Shown here: positions 13,474 to 21,849 of the stretch, in pieces | Position numbering within the stretch: position 1 is the first letter of the stretch | Layout of the letters: each line of letters starts with the position of its first letter | NCBI GenBank assembly: GCA_937937835.1 | Contig: CALDBJ010000153.1 | Coordinates: 1-28,671, forward strand | From: an uncultured Collinsella sp. | GTDB lineage: Bacteria; Actinomycetota; Coriobacteriia; Coriobacteriales; Coriobacteriaceae | Direction of reading: 5' to 3' | DNA length: 28,671 bases | Notes under the pieces: model-generated | Database searches by the model: none | Told to the model about the DNA's origin: nothing | What the model saw: the letters and a program-made list of their open reading frames with translations, nothing else | Made by a program: the position numbers and the translations under genes

Positions 13474-15801
13474 ATGGCGGATTCTCAGATCCATGTCGCG
13501 CTGGCGGGTAACCCCAACTGCGGCAAGACCACGCTTTTCAACCTGATCACCGGCGCCAACGGCTACGTTGGCAACTGGCCCGGCGTCACGGTTGAGAAAA
13601 AGGAGGCCAAGCTCCTAAGCGACAAGAACATTACCATCACGGACCTCCCCGGCATCTACTCGCTTTCCCCCTACAGCCCCGAGGAGCAGTGCTCGCGCGA
13701 TTACCTCATGAGCGGCGAGCCCGATGTTGTCGTCCAGGTTGTCGACGCCACCAACCTCGAGCGCAACCTGTACCTGGCGCTTCAGGTTATCGAGACCGGC
13801 CTGCCCGTGGTCGTCGCCCTCAACATGGCCGACCTGGTCGAGAAGAACGGCGACAAGATCGACACGGACAAGCTCTCCAAGAAGCTCGGCTGCCCGGTCA
13901 TGATGATCTCCGCTCTTAAGAACAAGGGCATCACGGAGCTGTTCGAGCAGGTTAAGAAGTCCGCTGCCTCCAAGGGCCAGGTGCCGGAGCACAAGTTCGA
14001 CTCCTCCATCGAGGATGTCCTGACGCACATCGAGAACAACCTGCCGGCGAGCGTTCCCGCCAACAAGCGCCGCTATTACGCCGTCAAGCTGTTCGAGCGC
14101 GATGCGGACGCCTGCAAGCTCATCAACCTCACCAAGGAGAAGGCCGCTCGCGTGGAGGAGCTGGTCGCCCAGTGCGAGCAGGACTGCGACGACGATGCCG
14201 AGTCCATCATCACCGGCGAGCGCTACGGCGTGATTGCCCACATCATTGACGAGTGCCTCACCAAGGCTCCGGCAAAGATGAGCACCTCCGAGAAGATCGA
14301 CCGCGTGGTTACCAACCGTATCCTGGGCCTGCCGATCTTTGTGGTCATCATGTTCTGCGTGTACTACATCGCCGTTTCCACCTTGGGTGGCACGGTGACC
14401 GACTTCACCAACGACCAGCTCTTTGGCACCGACGGTTGGTATGTGCTCGGTCAGGGCCGCGACGCCTACGATGCGGCCGTCGAGGCAGCGGGCGATGCTG
14501 CCGATTCGGTCGACCCGGCGCAGTACGGCCCCTATGTCCCGGGTATCACCACCGTGGTGCACGACGCCCTTGTGGCGGGCGGCACCGAGGACGGTGGCCT
14601 GGTCGATTCGCTGGTCTGCGACGGTATCGTCGGCGGCCTGGGCGCCATCTTCGGCTTCGTCCCGCAGATGTTCCTGCTGTTCGTGATGCTGTCTTTCCTG
14701 GAGGACTGCGGCTACATGGCCCGCGTTGCCTTCATCATGGACCGCGTGTTCCGCCGCTTTGGCCTGTCCGGTAAGTCCTTTATCCCCATGCTCGTGTCCT
14801 CGGGCTGCGGCGTCCCCGGCGTCATGGCCACCAAGACCATCGAGAACGAGAAGGACCGCCGCATGACGGTCATGACCACCACGTTTATTCCCTGTGGCGC
14901 CAAGCTGCCGATCATCGCCCTGCTCATGGGTTCCATCATCGGCGATTCTTCTACCACCGCCGCGTGGATCAGCCCGCTTTTCTACTTCCTGGGCGTCTTT
15001 GCCGTCATCGCCTCGGGCCTCATGCTCAAGAAGACCAAGCTCTTCGCCGGCCGCCCGACGCCGTTTGTTATGGAGCTTCCTGCCTACCACTTCCCGGCGA
15101 TCCGCTCTTGGGCGCTGCACGTGTGGGAGCGCTGCTGGGCCTTTATCAAGAAGGCCGGCACGGTCATCTTTGCGTCCACTGTCGTGGTTTGGTTCCTGTC
15201 CAACTTTGGTAGCTATAACGGTTCCTTTGGCTTCCTGCCTGCGATGGACGGCATCCCCGAGGAGTTTATGGACTACTCCGTGCTTGCCATGCTGGGCAAC
15301 CTGGTCGCTTGGATCTTCGCCCCGCTCGGCTTTAGCACCTGGCAGGCCACCGCGCTGACTGTCTCTGGCCTCGTCGCCAAGGAGAACGTCGTCGCCACCG
15401 CCGGCTCGCTGCTGTCCGTCGCCGACGCGGGCGAGACCGACCCGAGCCTGTGGACCGCGTTTGCCGGCATGTTCCCCACCATGGGCGCTTGCGTTGCCTT
15501 CGGCGCCTTCAACCTGCTGTGCGCTCCGTGCTTTGCCGCCATTGGCACCATCCGCAACCAGATGGATTCCGGCAAGTGGACTGCGATCGCCATCGGTTAC
15601 GAGTGCGCCTTCGCTTGGGTGATCGGCCTGTTCATCAACCAGTTCTACAACTTGCTTGTTCTTGGACAGTTTGGTATCTGGACGATTGTGGCCATCGTGC
15701 TGCTGGTTGCGATGCTCTTCCAGATCTTCCGTCCCATGCCCAAGCATGCATGGACCGACGAGGACGAGACCAACACTGCTTCCGCCGCAGTTTCCGCTTA
15801 A
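13474..15801 (+). CDS. feoB: Ferrous iron transport protein FeoB
   Basis: Inner-membrane Fe(II) transporter with a cytosolic GTPase head. The 775-residue protein has G1 GNPNCGKT (12-19), the G2 region GYVGNWPGVTVE, G3 DLPG (57-60) and G4 NMAD (117-120), then a helical GDI domain (about 170-275) and the membrane part. Gate motifs are clear: GFVPQMFLLFVMLSFLEDCG and VSSGCGVPGVMATKTIENEK, later CGAKLP, and LVAKENVVATAGSL. Between the first and second membrane segments (about 305-385) there is an acidic, alanine-rich periplasmic loop. It ends in an acidic tail without the Cys-rich end some FeoB proteins have; that role may be played by the small gene downstream. AAGAAGGA stands 5 nt before the ATG. 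Likely iron-regulated through the dyads upstream. Confidence 0.97.
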   Translation: MADSQIHVALAGNPNCGKTTLFNLITGANGYVGNWPGVTVEKKEAKLLSDKNITITDLPGIYSLSPYSPEEQCSRDYLMSGEPDVVVQVVDATNLERNLYLALQVIETGLPVVVALNMADLVEKNGDKIDTDKLSKKLGCPVMMISALKNKGITELFEQVKKSAASKGQVPEHKFDSSIEDVLTHIENNLPASVPANKRRYYAVKLFERDADACKLINLTKEKAARVEELVAQCEQDCDDDAESIITGERYGVIAHIIDECLTKAPAKMSTSEKIDRVVTNRILGLPIFVVIMFCVYYIAVSTLGGTVTDFTNDQLFGTDGWYVLGQGRDAYDAAVEAAGDAADSVDPAQYGPYVPGITTVVHDALVAGGTEDGGLVDSLVCDGIVGGLGAIFGFVPQMFLLFVMLSFLEDCGYMARVAFIMDRVFRRFGLSGKSFIPMLVSSGCGVPGVMATKTIENEKDRRMTVMTTTFIPCGAKLPIIALLMGSIIGDSSTTAAWISPLFYFLGVFAVIASGLMLKKTKLFAGRPTPFVMELPAYHFPAIRSWALHVWERCWAFIKKAGTVIFASTVVVWFLSNFGSYNGSFGFLPAMDGIPEEFMDYSVLAMLGNLVAWIFAPLGFSTWQATALTVSGLVAKENVVATAGSLLSVADAGETDPSLWTAFAGMFPTMGACVAFGAFNLLCAPCFAAIGTIRNQMDSGKWTAIAIGYECAFAWVIGLFINQFYNLLVLGQFGIWTIVAIVLLVAMLFQIFRPMPKHAWTDEDETNTASAAVSA

Positions 15802-15830
15802 GTCCGAATAAGGATTAACCCCTTTCCACG

Positions 15831-15863
15831 AGCCCGGGTGTCCCAGCGACACTCGGGCTTTTT
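15831..15863 (+). terminator. Rho-independent terminator of feoB
   Basis: AGCCCGGGTGTC (15831-15842) pairs with GACACTCGGGCT (15848-15859), one G-T mismatch, 5-nt loop, then T residues to 15863. Confidence 0.92.
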
Positions 15864-15952
15864 GGTGGGGGAGATATGGCGTTTCCGCAGATAAAACCGA
15901 CCAAAATAAACCGTCCCTATTTGGTAGGTGGAGAATGGGGTAAAGTAAGTGA

Positions 15953-15961
15953 TGGTTAACT
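15953..15961. promoter_or_regulatory. TGGTTAACT word shared with the feoA dyad
   Basis: TGGTTAACT occurs here, just before the ribosome-binding site of the FeoB-associated gene, and inside the right arm of the feoA dyad (12793-12801). It may be a half-site for the same iron regulator. A single 9-mer match is weak evidence. Confidence 0.3.
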
Positions 15962-15975
15962 AGAGGAGGCTTGCT

Positions 15976-16176
15976 ATGGCACCTATCGATATTGTTGTAC
16001 TGGCTGTTATCGGCGTTGCGTTTGTCGCGGTATGCGTGCGCATCTACCGCAAGGGCACCTGCGCCGACTGCGCTCAGGGTGGCGTTTGCACGGGGCATTG
16101 CTCCAACAAAAAGACGTGCGCCGCGCTGAAAGGCGTCGACAAAATCGCCGAAGACTTGGGCCGCGGTATCAAGTAA
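15976..16176 (+). CDS. FeoB-associated Cys-rich membrane protein
   Basis: A 66-residue protein with one N-terminal membrane segment (IDIVVLAVIGVAFVAVCVRI, residues 4-23) and a Cys-rich tail with Cys at 29, 32, 38, 42 and 48 (CX2CX5CX3CX5C). This fits the FeoB-associated Cys-rich family, small proteins coded next to feoB in Firmicutes and Actinobacteria. The role is not settled; handling of Fe(II) or an iron-sulfur cluster at the membrane has been suggested. AGAGGAGG lies 7-8 nt before the ATG. It sits behind the feoB terminator and so likely has its own promoter; a TGGTTAACT word shared with the feoA control region hints at common regulation. Confidence 0.85.
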   Translation: MAPIDIVVLAVIGVAFVAVCVRIYRKGTCADCAQGGVCTGHCSNKKTCAALKGVDKIAEDLGRGIK

Positions 16177-16192
16177 GGCCCAGACATCTAAG

Positions 16193-16225
16193 CGCCTCGC
16201 GAGCATCCGTTCGCGGGGCGTTTTT
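16193..16225 (+). terminator. Rho-independent terminator after the FeoB-associated gene
   Basis: CGCCTCGCGA (16193-16202) pairs with TCGCGGGGCG (16211-16220), one wobble, 8-nt loop, then TTTTT. It separates this gene from convergent kdpE. Confidence 0.9.
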
Positions 16226-16242
16226 CACTTTTGTGGGGTGGG

Positions 16243-16947
16243 CTAGAGACGCTGCATGCGGTACCCGACACCCATGTGCGTCTGAATCATCTTGGGGTGA
16301 GAGGGGTCTGCCTCGATCTTCTTGCGCAGGGTGCGCATGAACACGCGCAGGCTCGCCAGATCGCTGTCCCAGCTCGTGCCCCATATCTCGCGGGTGATGA
16401 AGGTGTGGGTGAGCACCTTGTCGACGTTTTTCGCCAGAAGGACGAGCAATTTGTACTCGGTTGGGGTGAGCGAGAGCTCGCGTCCGTCTTTCGTTGCGTA
16501 TCCCGCGGCGTAGTCGATATGCAGCGGACCGTTGTCGAACGTGCTCGCTTCTGTCGACTCGCTCGACGCCATCGAGGAGCGCCTCAAATTCGCACGGACG
16601 CGCGCGAGCAACTCATCCACAGAAAAGGGCTTGGTGAGGTAGTCGTCTGCCCCTGCGTCAAGTGCTGCAATCTTGTCGGAATCTTCGGTGCGCGCCGAAA
16701 TGACGATAATGGGGACTGCCGACCAGCTTCGGATCTTCGTGATGACCTCGATACCGTCAATGTCGGGAAGGCCGAGGTCGAGCATGATGAGGCTGGGGCC
16801 GTGCGACACCGCATCCATGATGGCGGCCTGGCCGTTGCAAACCTTGCTCACGACATAGCCGTGGAGGTCAAGCGCGGTCGAAACGAGGTTTTGAACGGTC
16901 AGGTCATCTTCGACCAGGAGGATGCGTGGCTTAGCGGCATTATTCAT
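16243..16947 (-). CDS. kdpE: Potassium-response regulator KdpE (OmpR family)
   Basis: A 234-residue response regulator that, when phosphorylated by KdpD, activates kdpFABC under potassium limitation or osmotic stress. Receiver domain: acidic pocket EDD (13-15), phospho-acceptor Asp57 in LIMLDLGLPD, VISART near 82-87, and Lys106 in YLTKPFS. The C-terminal winged helix of OmpR type has LSLTPTEYKLLVLLAKNVDK, REIWG, and the last strands with MGVGYRMQRL. The in-frame sequence before the ATG at 16947 is the kdpD coding region in another frame and was excluded. The kdpE start overlaps the kdpD end by 8 nt, so the pair is translationally coupled. It is convergent with the FeoB-associated gene. Confidence 0.95.
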   Translation of the reverse strand: MNNAAKPRILLVEDDLTVQNLVSTALDLHGYVVSKVCNGQAAIMDAVSHGPSLIMLDLGLPDIDGIEVITKIRSWSAVPIIVISARTEDSDKIAALDAGADDYLTKPFSVDELLARVRANLRRSSMASSESTEASTFDNGPLHIDYAAGYATKDGRELSLTPTEYKLLVLLAKNVDKVLTHTFITREIWGTSWDSDLASLRVFMRTLRKKIEADPSHPKMIQTHMGVGYRMQRL

Positions 16948-19675
16948 GAATCTCAATCTCCTCGGCGGGCAGGGTAAAACGGAAGACGGCCCCATGGGGG
17001 TGGTTGTCGCGAACCTCGATGACGCCGCCATGCGCCTCCACGATGGAGCGGCAGAGCGACAGCCCAAGGCCGATGCTTCGGCGTGAATCCACGGGCCGCG
17101 TATCGCTTGAGGTGAAGAAGCGCTCAAAGATATGAGGCTTGTCGCAGTCTGCCACACCCGGCCCATCGTCTGCGACGTCCACCACGACGAACGCACCCTC
17201 GCGACGTGCGCTGATGGTGACAGTCGAGTCCTCGGGCGTGTATTTGAAGGCGTTCATGATGAGATTCGTAAGCACCTGCATGATGAGATGGACGTCGATG
17301 CGTACCAGCAGGATGTCGTCAGTGTGCTCGATGGTGACGGCGCGTCCATGCGATGCTTGGGCGACATGGCTGAGGGCGGCCTCGATGACCTCGTCGATAA
17401 GCTCGGATGTTAAGTTGAGGCGAATGGTGCCGTCCTCGACGCGTGTGATGGCGAGGAGGTTCTCCACGGTATCGATAAGCCAGAGGGAGTCGTCGTAGAT
17501 GGCATCGGCAAGATCGCAGCGTTGTTCGAGGCTGAGCTTCTCGTCGCTCTTCCGAAGGATTGCCGCAGATCCGGATATAGCCGTGAGGGGTGTCCTCAAA
17601 TCGTGGCCGATGGAGCGCAAAAGGTTGGCGCGCAGCTGCTCGTTTTTCGCCAAGACCGCAGCCTCTTCGCGCTCTTGCGCCGCCCGGTCGCTTTCGAGCG
17701 CCAAGGCGCATTCACCCACGATAGATAGGACGATCGAATGCTCGAAGGCTTCGATCTCGCGCCCCTCCAGGTCGATGCCGATGACACCGAATACCTTGTC
17801 GCCGGTGCGAACCGCGAGGTAGAGACAGCGCGCCTCAGGCAGGGTCCGCGTGCTTGCGCCTGCGCGCTTGTTGTTGGTGTAGGTCCAGGTTGCAACGGCG
17901 CGCTCGTAGTCGGTGAACAGCGACGCGGATCGGTTTTCGGTGCCAGCGGACTCATAGAGCGTCTTGCCGAGCGTGCCGTGTTCGGCGGTGTAGAAGACCA
18001 CGTCGAGTTTTAGCAGTTTGATGAGTTGGTTCATGGCGACGCGGGCGCACTCCTCCGCGCTATGGGCTTGCTGCAAGAGCTGGTTCGTTTCGAGGAGTAC
18101 GCGCGTTTTGAATGCGTTCTCGGCGGAGGTACGTGCGTTGTCGGCGATGCGCACAGTTAACTCGCCGGCGACCATAGCGGTAGCGAACATGATGCCGAAC
18201 GTGACCAGATAGCTTCGGTCATAGCTGGCGAGCGAAAACAGAGGCGTGACGAAGCAGAAGTTGTAAAGCACTACAGAGAGCACGCTCGATACGATCGTGC
18301 AGATACGCCCCGTCGTGGTGACGGCGGTCAGCAGGGCCGTGAGGATATAGAGGGATATGATGCTGGAATCGGCAAATCCCAGATGGCGGAAAGCCGTGCC
18401 GATCGCCGTGGCGACAAGAGAGAGGGCCAGCGTGCGAAGCACGTCTCGGCTGCTGGGCGGCTGCGGGGCGAGCGCACGGCGGCGTCCTTTGGGCCGGGAG
18501 GGCGGAGTCGACTGGTCTGGAATGATGTAAATGTCGAGGTTCGGGGCGAATGTTATGAGCTGTTCTACGAGAGATTTGCGGCCGAAGAGAGCCTGACGGA
18601 CGCTGCTGTGCTCGCCCGTGCGCCCCATGACGATCTTCGAAATACCCGACAGGCGCGCGAACTCGGAGATCTGAAACGCGACGTCGTCGCCATAGACGGT
18701 TTCCATATGCGCTCCGAGCTGCTCGGCTAGGGCGATATTGGCTGCAAGCTTGGCGCGCTCATCATCGCTCATGGCTTGCGTGCGCGGGCTCTCTACGAAC
18801 AGGGCGACGAGCTCGCTGCGAAACGCTTTCGCCATGCGTGCGGCGGCACGGACGATGCGGGGATTGGTCGGCGCCGGGGAGACGCAGACTAAGATACGCT
18901 CCCTGGTGTAGTAGTCACGGTTTCCCAGCACGCGTGCGGCGTCTGTGAGGCGGCCGGTGCGATCGGCGCAGCGGCGCAGCGCGATTTCTCGGAGTGCGGT
19001 GAGGTTCTCGACGGTAAAAAAATGCTGTTGCGCTCGGTCGGCTTGTGCGGGACGGTAGACGAGGCCGGCGCGAAGGCGCTCAAGTAGGTCTTCGGGCTCT
19101 ATGTCGACGAGCTCGACCTGGTCGGCATCATCGAAGATACGGTCGGGGATTCGTTCGCTCACGACAACGCCGGTGATGGATGCAACCATGTCGTTTAGGC
19201 TCTCGATATGCTGAACGTTCACGGTCGTATAGACGTCGATGCCCGCATGTAGAAGTTCCTCGACGTCTTGATAGCGTTTGTCGTGGCGAGACCCCGGTGC
19301 ATTCGTATGGGCGAGCTCGTCGACGAGGATGAGCTGAGGGGCGCGTTCGATAGCCGCATCTAGATCGAACTCGTTGAGCGTAATGCCGTTGTACTCGATG
19401 AGTTTATAGGGCACGTTCTCAAGCCCTTGTGCAAGATGGGCAGTTGCCGGACGTTCGTGCGGCTCGATGTATCCCGCGACGACGTCGACACCTCGCCGCT
19501 TGGCGGCGCGGGCGGCTTGAAGCATTGCATAGGTTTTGCCCGTGCCAGCAGCGTAGCCAAAGAAAATCTTGAGGTGTCCCCGGCTGGTTCGAGCGTCATC
19601 GGCGACCTCGTCTTTCTCAATTGCCTTGAGGATGAGGTCTGGATTGACGCGAGTGTCCGATGCGTCGCGCTGCAT
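16940..19675 (-). CDS. kdpD: Sensor histidine kinase KdpD
   Basis: Membrane sensor kinase for potassium and turgor, 911 residues. Order: N-terminal KdpD ATP-binding domain with Walker A GYAAGTGKT (40-48) and LILVDELAHTNAPGSRHDKR, then the DVEELLHAGIDVYTTVNVQH signature; a universal-stress-like domain (about 230-360) with ILVCVSPAPTNPRIVRAA; four membrane helices (about 400-495); a GAF-like domain; the HisKA box SIGHDLRTPLTAISGSAAIL with phospho-acceptor His691; and an HATPase domain ending in DDGPGV and GLGLSLCRSIVEAHGG. Full length and intact. AAAGG lies 7 nt before the ATG at 19675. It is transcribed divergently from kdpFABC, an arrangement also known from Mycobacterium tuberculosis, rather than following kdpC as in E. 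coli. Confidence 0.96.
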   Translation of the reverse strand: MQRDASDTRVNPDLILKAIEKDEVADDARTSRGHLKIFFGYAAGTGKTYAMLQAARAAKRRGVDVVAGYIEPHERPATAHLAQGLENVPYKLIEYNGITLNEFDLDAAIERAPQLILVDELAHTNAPGSRHDKRYQDVEELLHAGIDVYTTVNVQHIESLNDMVASITGVVVSERIPDRIFDDADQVELVDIEPEDLLERLRAGLVYRPAQADRAQQHFFTVENLTALREIALRRCADRTGRLTDAARVLGNRDYYTRERILVCVSPAPTNPRIVRAAARMAKAFRSELVALFVESPRTQAMSDDERAKLAANIALAEQLGAHMETVYGDDVAFQISEFARLSGISKIVMGRTGEHSSVRQALFGRKSLVEQLITFAPNLDIYIIPDQSTPPSRPKGRRRALAPQPPSSRDVLRTLALSLVATAIGTAFRHLGFADSSIISLYILTALLTAVTTTGRICTIVSSVLSVVLYNFCFVTPLFSLASYDRSYLVTFGIMFATAMVAGELTVRIADNARTSAENAFKTRVLLETNQLLQQAHSAEECARVAMNQLIKLLKLDVVFYTAEHGTLGKTLYESAGTENRSASLFTDYERAVATWTYTNNKRAGASTRTLPEARCLYLAVRTGDKVFGVIGIDLEGREIEAFEHSIVLSIVGECALALESDRAAQEREEAAVLAKNEQLRANLLRSIGHDLRTPLTAISGSAAILRKSDEKLSLEQRCDLADAIYDDSLWLIDTVENLLAITRVEDGTIRLNLTSELIDEVIEAALSHVAQASHGRAVTIEHTDDILLVRIDVHLIMQVLTNLIMNAFKYTPEDSTVTISARREGAFVVVDVADDGPGVADCDKPHIFERFFTSSDTRPVDSRRSIGLGLSLCRSIVEAHGGVIEVRDNHPHGAVFRFTLPAEEIEIHE

Positions 19676-19785
19676 AGCGTAACCTTTCTGAAGTGTTGTC
19701 CATGCGTGCATACGCGGTGAGGACGCCACTGTATGCTCGCGAGGTCGAGTATAGGCGCACTGCAGCAGCAATAGTGCTTTCTACC

Positions 19786-19808
19786 TGCATCTTTACGGCA
19801 TCTTAAGG
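19786..19808. promoter_or_regulatory. Candidate KdpE site (direct repeat GCATCTT, 11-bp spacing)
   Basis: GCATCTT at 19787-19793 and again at 19798-19804, one helical turn apart, in the 244-bp divergent kdpD/kdpF gap. Tandem direct repeats with 11-bp spacing are the usual site form for OmpR-family regulators such as KdpE. The gap also holds a CGTGAG/CTCACG dyad at 19810-19829. No convincing sigma-70 promoter was found. Confidence 0.4.
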
Positions 19809-19882
19809 TCGTGAGCCCCAGCCCTCACGCCTCTTTAATCCCTAGAAGCGTTTACTGTCCCCAGGCGCTTGCGAGAGCAGGC

Positions 19883-19898
19883 GTCCGAGGCATCGGAC
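19883..19898 (+). other. Stem-loop in the kdpF leader
   Basis: GTCCGA (19883-19888) and TCGGAC (19893-19898) close a GGCA tetraloop, about 10 nt before the AAAGGGG ribosome-binding site of kdpF. It could affect translation of the operon. Confidence 0.4.
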
Positions 19899-19919
19899 CG
19901 CGCGTGAAAGGGGCGGTGA

Positions 19920-20006
19920 ATGAACATCCTCATTCCCATCATCGGAGTCGTCTGCATTGGACTCCTTATCTATTACATCTACATTCTGATGAGGAGTGAT
20001 TCGTAA
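19920..20006 (+). CDS. kdpF: KdpF, small subunit of the potassium-transporting ATPase
   Basis: A 28-residue single-span membrane peptide: MNILIPIIGVVCIGLLIYYI then YILMRSDS. KdpF (29 residues in E. coli) stabilises the KdpFABC complex in the membrane. AAAGGGGCGG lies about 4 nt before the ATG, and kdpA starts 3 nt after the stop, with the kdpA ribosome-binding site GAGGAG inside kdpF. Size, hydrophobicity and position at the head of kdpABC make the call secure although the sequence itself is too short for a strong family match. Confidence 0.88.
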   Translation: MNILIPIIGVVCIGLLIYYIYILMRSDS

Positions 20007-20009
20007 ACT

Positions 20010-21833
20010 ATGGGCGCTTCGATTCAGTACATCTTGTACTTTGCCGTGCTCGTCGTCCTGGCCGTTCCGCTCGGTCGGTTCATGGCCCATATCATGGATG
20101 GTGAGCATACGTTTCTGTCGCCTGTGATTGCTCCTGTGGAGCGTGGCGTCTATCGTCTGCTTCGCATCGACGCGGCAGAGCAGATGGGGTGTAGGCGCTA
20201 TCTGGCGAGCGTGCTGGTCTTTTCGGGGATCGGCCTCGTGGCTCTTGTGGCACTCCAGGCGCTTCAGTCCTTCTTGCCAGGCAATCCCCAGCACCTGCCG
20301 GGTGTGCCATGGGACCTGTCGTTCAATACGGCTGCTTCCTTCATAACCAACACCAACTGGCAGTCCTACTCCGGTGAGACCACCCTGTCCTATCTTGTGC
20401 AGTTCATGGGCCTCACCGTGCAAAACTTCTTGTCCGCTGGCACCGGTATCGCGGTCATGTTCGCGCTGATCCGCGGCTTCCGTCAGGTCAAGGATCAGGG
20501 TCTGGGTTCCTTCTGGGTCGACCTCACCCGCACCGTCCTGTATGTGCTCATCCCGCTGAACCTCGTGTTCGGCATCTGCCTGGCTGCTGGTGGCGTCATC
20601 TCCAACTTCCAGCCGGCTCAGAAGGCTGAGCTCGTAGAGCCCGTCGCTGTCCAGCCTAATGCAGACGGCGGCTGGAGCGTCATCGACGGCGCCCAGATCG
20701 AGGGCGACACGGTCAAGGTCGACGGCAAGGTTGTCGAGGGCGCGCGCGTGGTCACCGAGCAGTTCCTGCCCCAGGGTCCCGCGGCTCCTCAGGTCGCCAT
20801 CAAGCAGTCCGGCACCAACGGCGGCGGCTTCTTCGGCGTGAACTCCGCCCATCCGTATGAGAACCCCAGTGCCTTCACCAACATCATCGAGATGACCAGC
20901 CTGCTGCTGATTCCGGTCGCCTGCTGCTTCACCTTCGGCATCGGTGTCAAGAATGCCAGGCAGGGCAAGGCCATCTTCGCGGCGATGCTTATCCTGCTCG
21001 TGGTCTTTACCGGCATCATCGCCGTTAACGAGCATATGGGTACGCCGCAGCTGGCAGATGGCGGCGCGGTCAACATCGAGATGACCGATGGCCAGGCGGG
21101 CGGCAACATGGAGGGCAAGGAGAGCCGCTTTGGCATCGCCTCCTCTTCCACCTGGTCCGCTTTCACGACGGCTGCTTCCAACGGCTCGGTCAACTCCATG
21201 CACGACTCCTACACCCCGCTCGGCGGGTTTGTCCAGATGCTCCAGATAGCACTGGGCGAGGTGGTGTTCGGCGGCGTGGGCTGCGGCCTGTACGGCATGA
21301 TCGGCTTCGCCATCCTCACGGTGTTTATCGCCGGCCTTATGGTTGGCCGCACGCCCGAGTTCCTGGGCAAGAAGATCGAGCCGACCGAGATGCGCTGGGC
21401 GGTGGTTCTGTGTCTCGCCACTCCGTTTGCCATTCTGGTGTGCTCGGCCATCGCCTGCATGGTGCCCGGTCTTGCCGACCAGCTCAACAATGGTGGCGCG
21501 CACGGCTTCTCCGAGGCGCTGTATGCCTTCACCTCATGCGGCGGCAACAACGGATCGGCGTTTGCAGGCATGAACTGCAACATTCCCTGGATCAACGTCA
21601 TGCTCGGCCTCGAGATGCTGTTCGCCCGCTTCATGCCCATCATCGGTACGCTGGCTATCGCCGGCTCGCTGGCCAAGAAGGGTAAGGTCGCCGAGAGCGC
21701 CGGTACCCTGTCTACCACCAACGGCATGTTCGTATTCCTGCTCGTGTTCATCGTTCTGCTGATCGGTGCCCTGAGTTTCTTCCCGGCTCTGGCGCTTGGC
21801 CCCGTTGCCGAGTTCTTCCAGATGATTGCGTAA
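20010..21833 (+). CDS. kdpA: Potassium-transporting ATPase, potassium-binding subunit KdpA
   Basis: Channel-like subunit of KdpFABC that selects K+ on the outside and passes it toward KdpB. The four pseudo-repeat filter loops are visible: FNTAASFITNTNWQSY (105-120), SGTNGGGFFGVNSAHPYENP (267-286), TTAASNGSVNSMHDSYTPLG, and FTSCGGNNGSAFAG. About ten membrane segments. At 607 residues it is about 50 longer than the 557-residue E. coli protein; most of the excess is a polar stretch at about 205-250 (VQPNADGGWSVIDGAQIEGD and following) just before the second filter loop. kdpB follows after 16 nt. Confidence 0.96.
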   Translation: MGASIQYILYFAVLVVLAVPLGRFMAHIMDGEHTFLSPVIAPVERGVYRLLRIDAAEQMGCRRYLASVLVFSGIGLVALVALQALQSFLPGNPQHLPGVPWDLSFNTAASFITNTNWQSYSGETTLSYLVQFMGLTVQNFLSAGTGIAVMFALIRGFRQVKDQGLGSFWVDLTRTVLYVLIPLNLVFGICLAAGGVISNFQPAQKAELVEPVAVQPNADGGWSVIDGAQIEGDTVKVDGKVVEGARVVTEQFLPQGPAAPQVAIKQSGTNGGGFFGVNSAHPYENPSAFTNIIEMTSLLLIPVACCFTFGIGVKNARQGKAIFAAMLILLVVFTGIIAVNEHMGTPQLADGGAVNIEMTDGQAGGNMEGKESRFGIASSSTWSAFTTAASNGSVNSMHDSYTPLGGFVQMLQIALGEVVFGGVGCGLYGMIGFAILTVFIAGLMVGRTPEFLGKKIEPTEMRWAVVLCLATPFAILVCSAIACMVPGLADQLNNGGAHGFSEALYAFTSCGGNNGSAFAGMNCNIPWINVMLGLEMLFARFMPIIGTLAIAGSLAKKGKVAESAGTLSTTNGMFVFLLVFIVLLIGALSFFPALALGPVAEFFQMIA

Positions 21834-21849
21834 AGGAGGGCGCAGATTT

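Noticed and set aside
13615..16206. Long minus-strand frame opposite feoB
   Set aside because: Antisense shadow of feoB with no recognisable domain.
19676..19919. c-di-AMP (ydaO-type) riboswitch ahead of kdpF
   Set aside because: Attractive by function, but the conserved ydaO core is not present; only small hairpins are seen.
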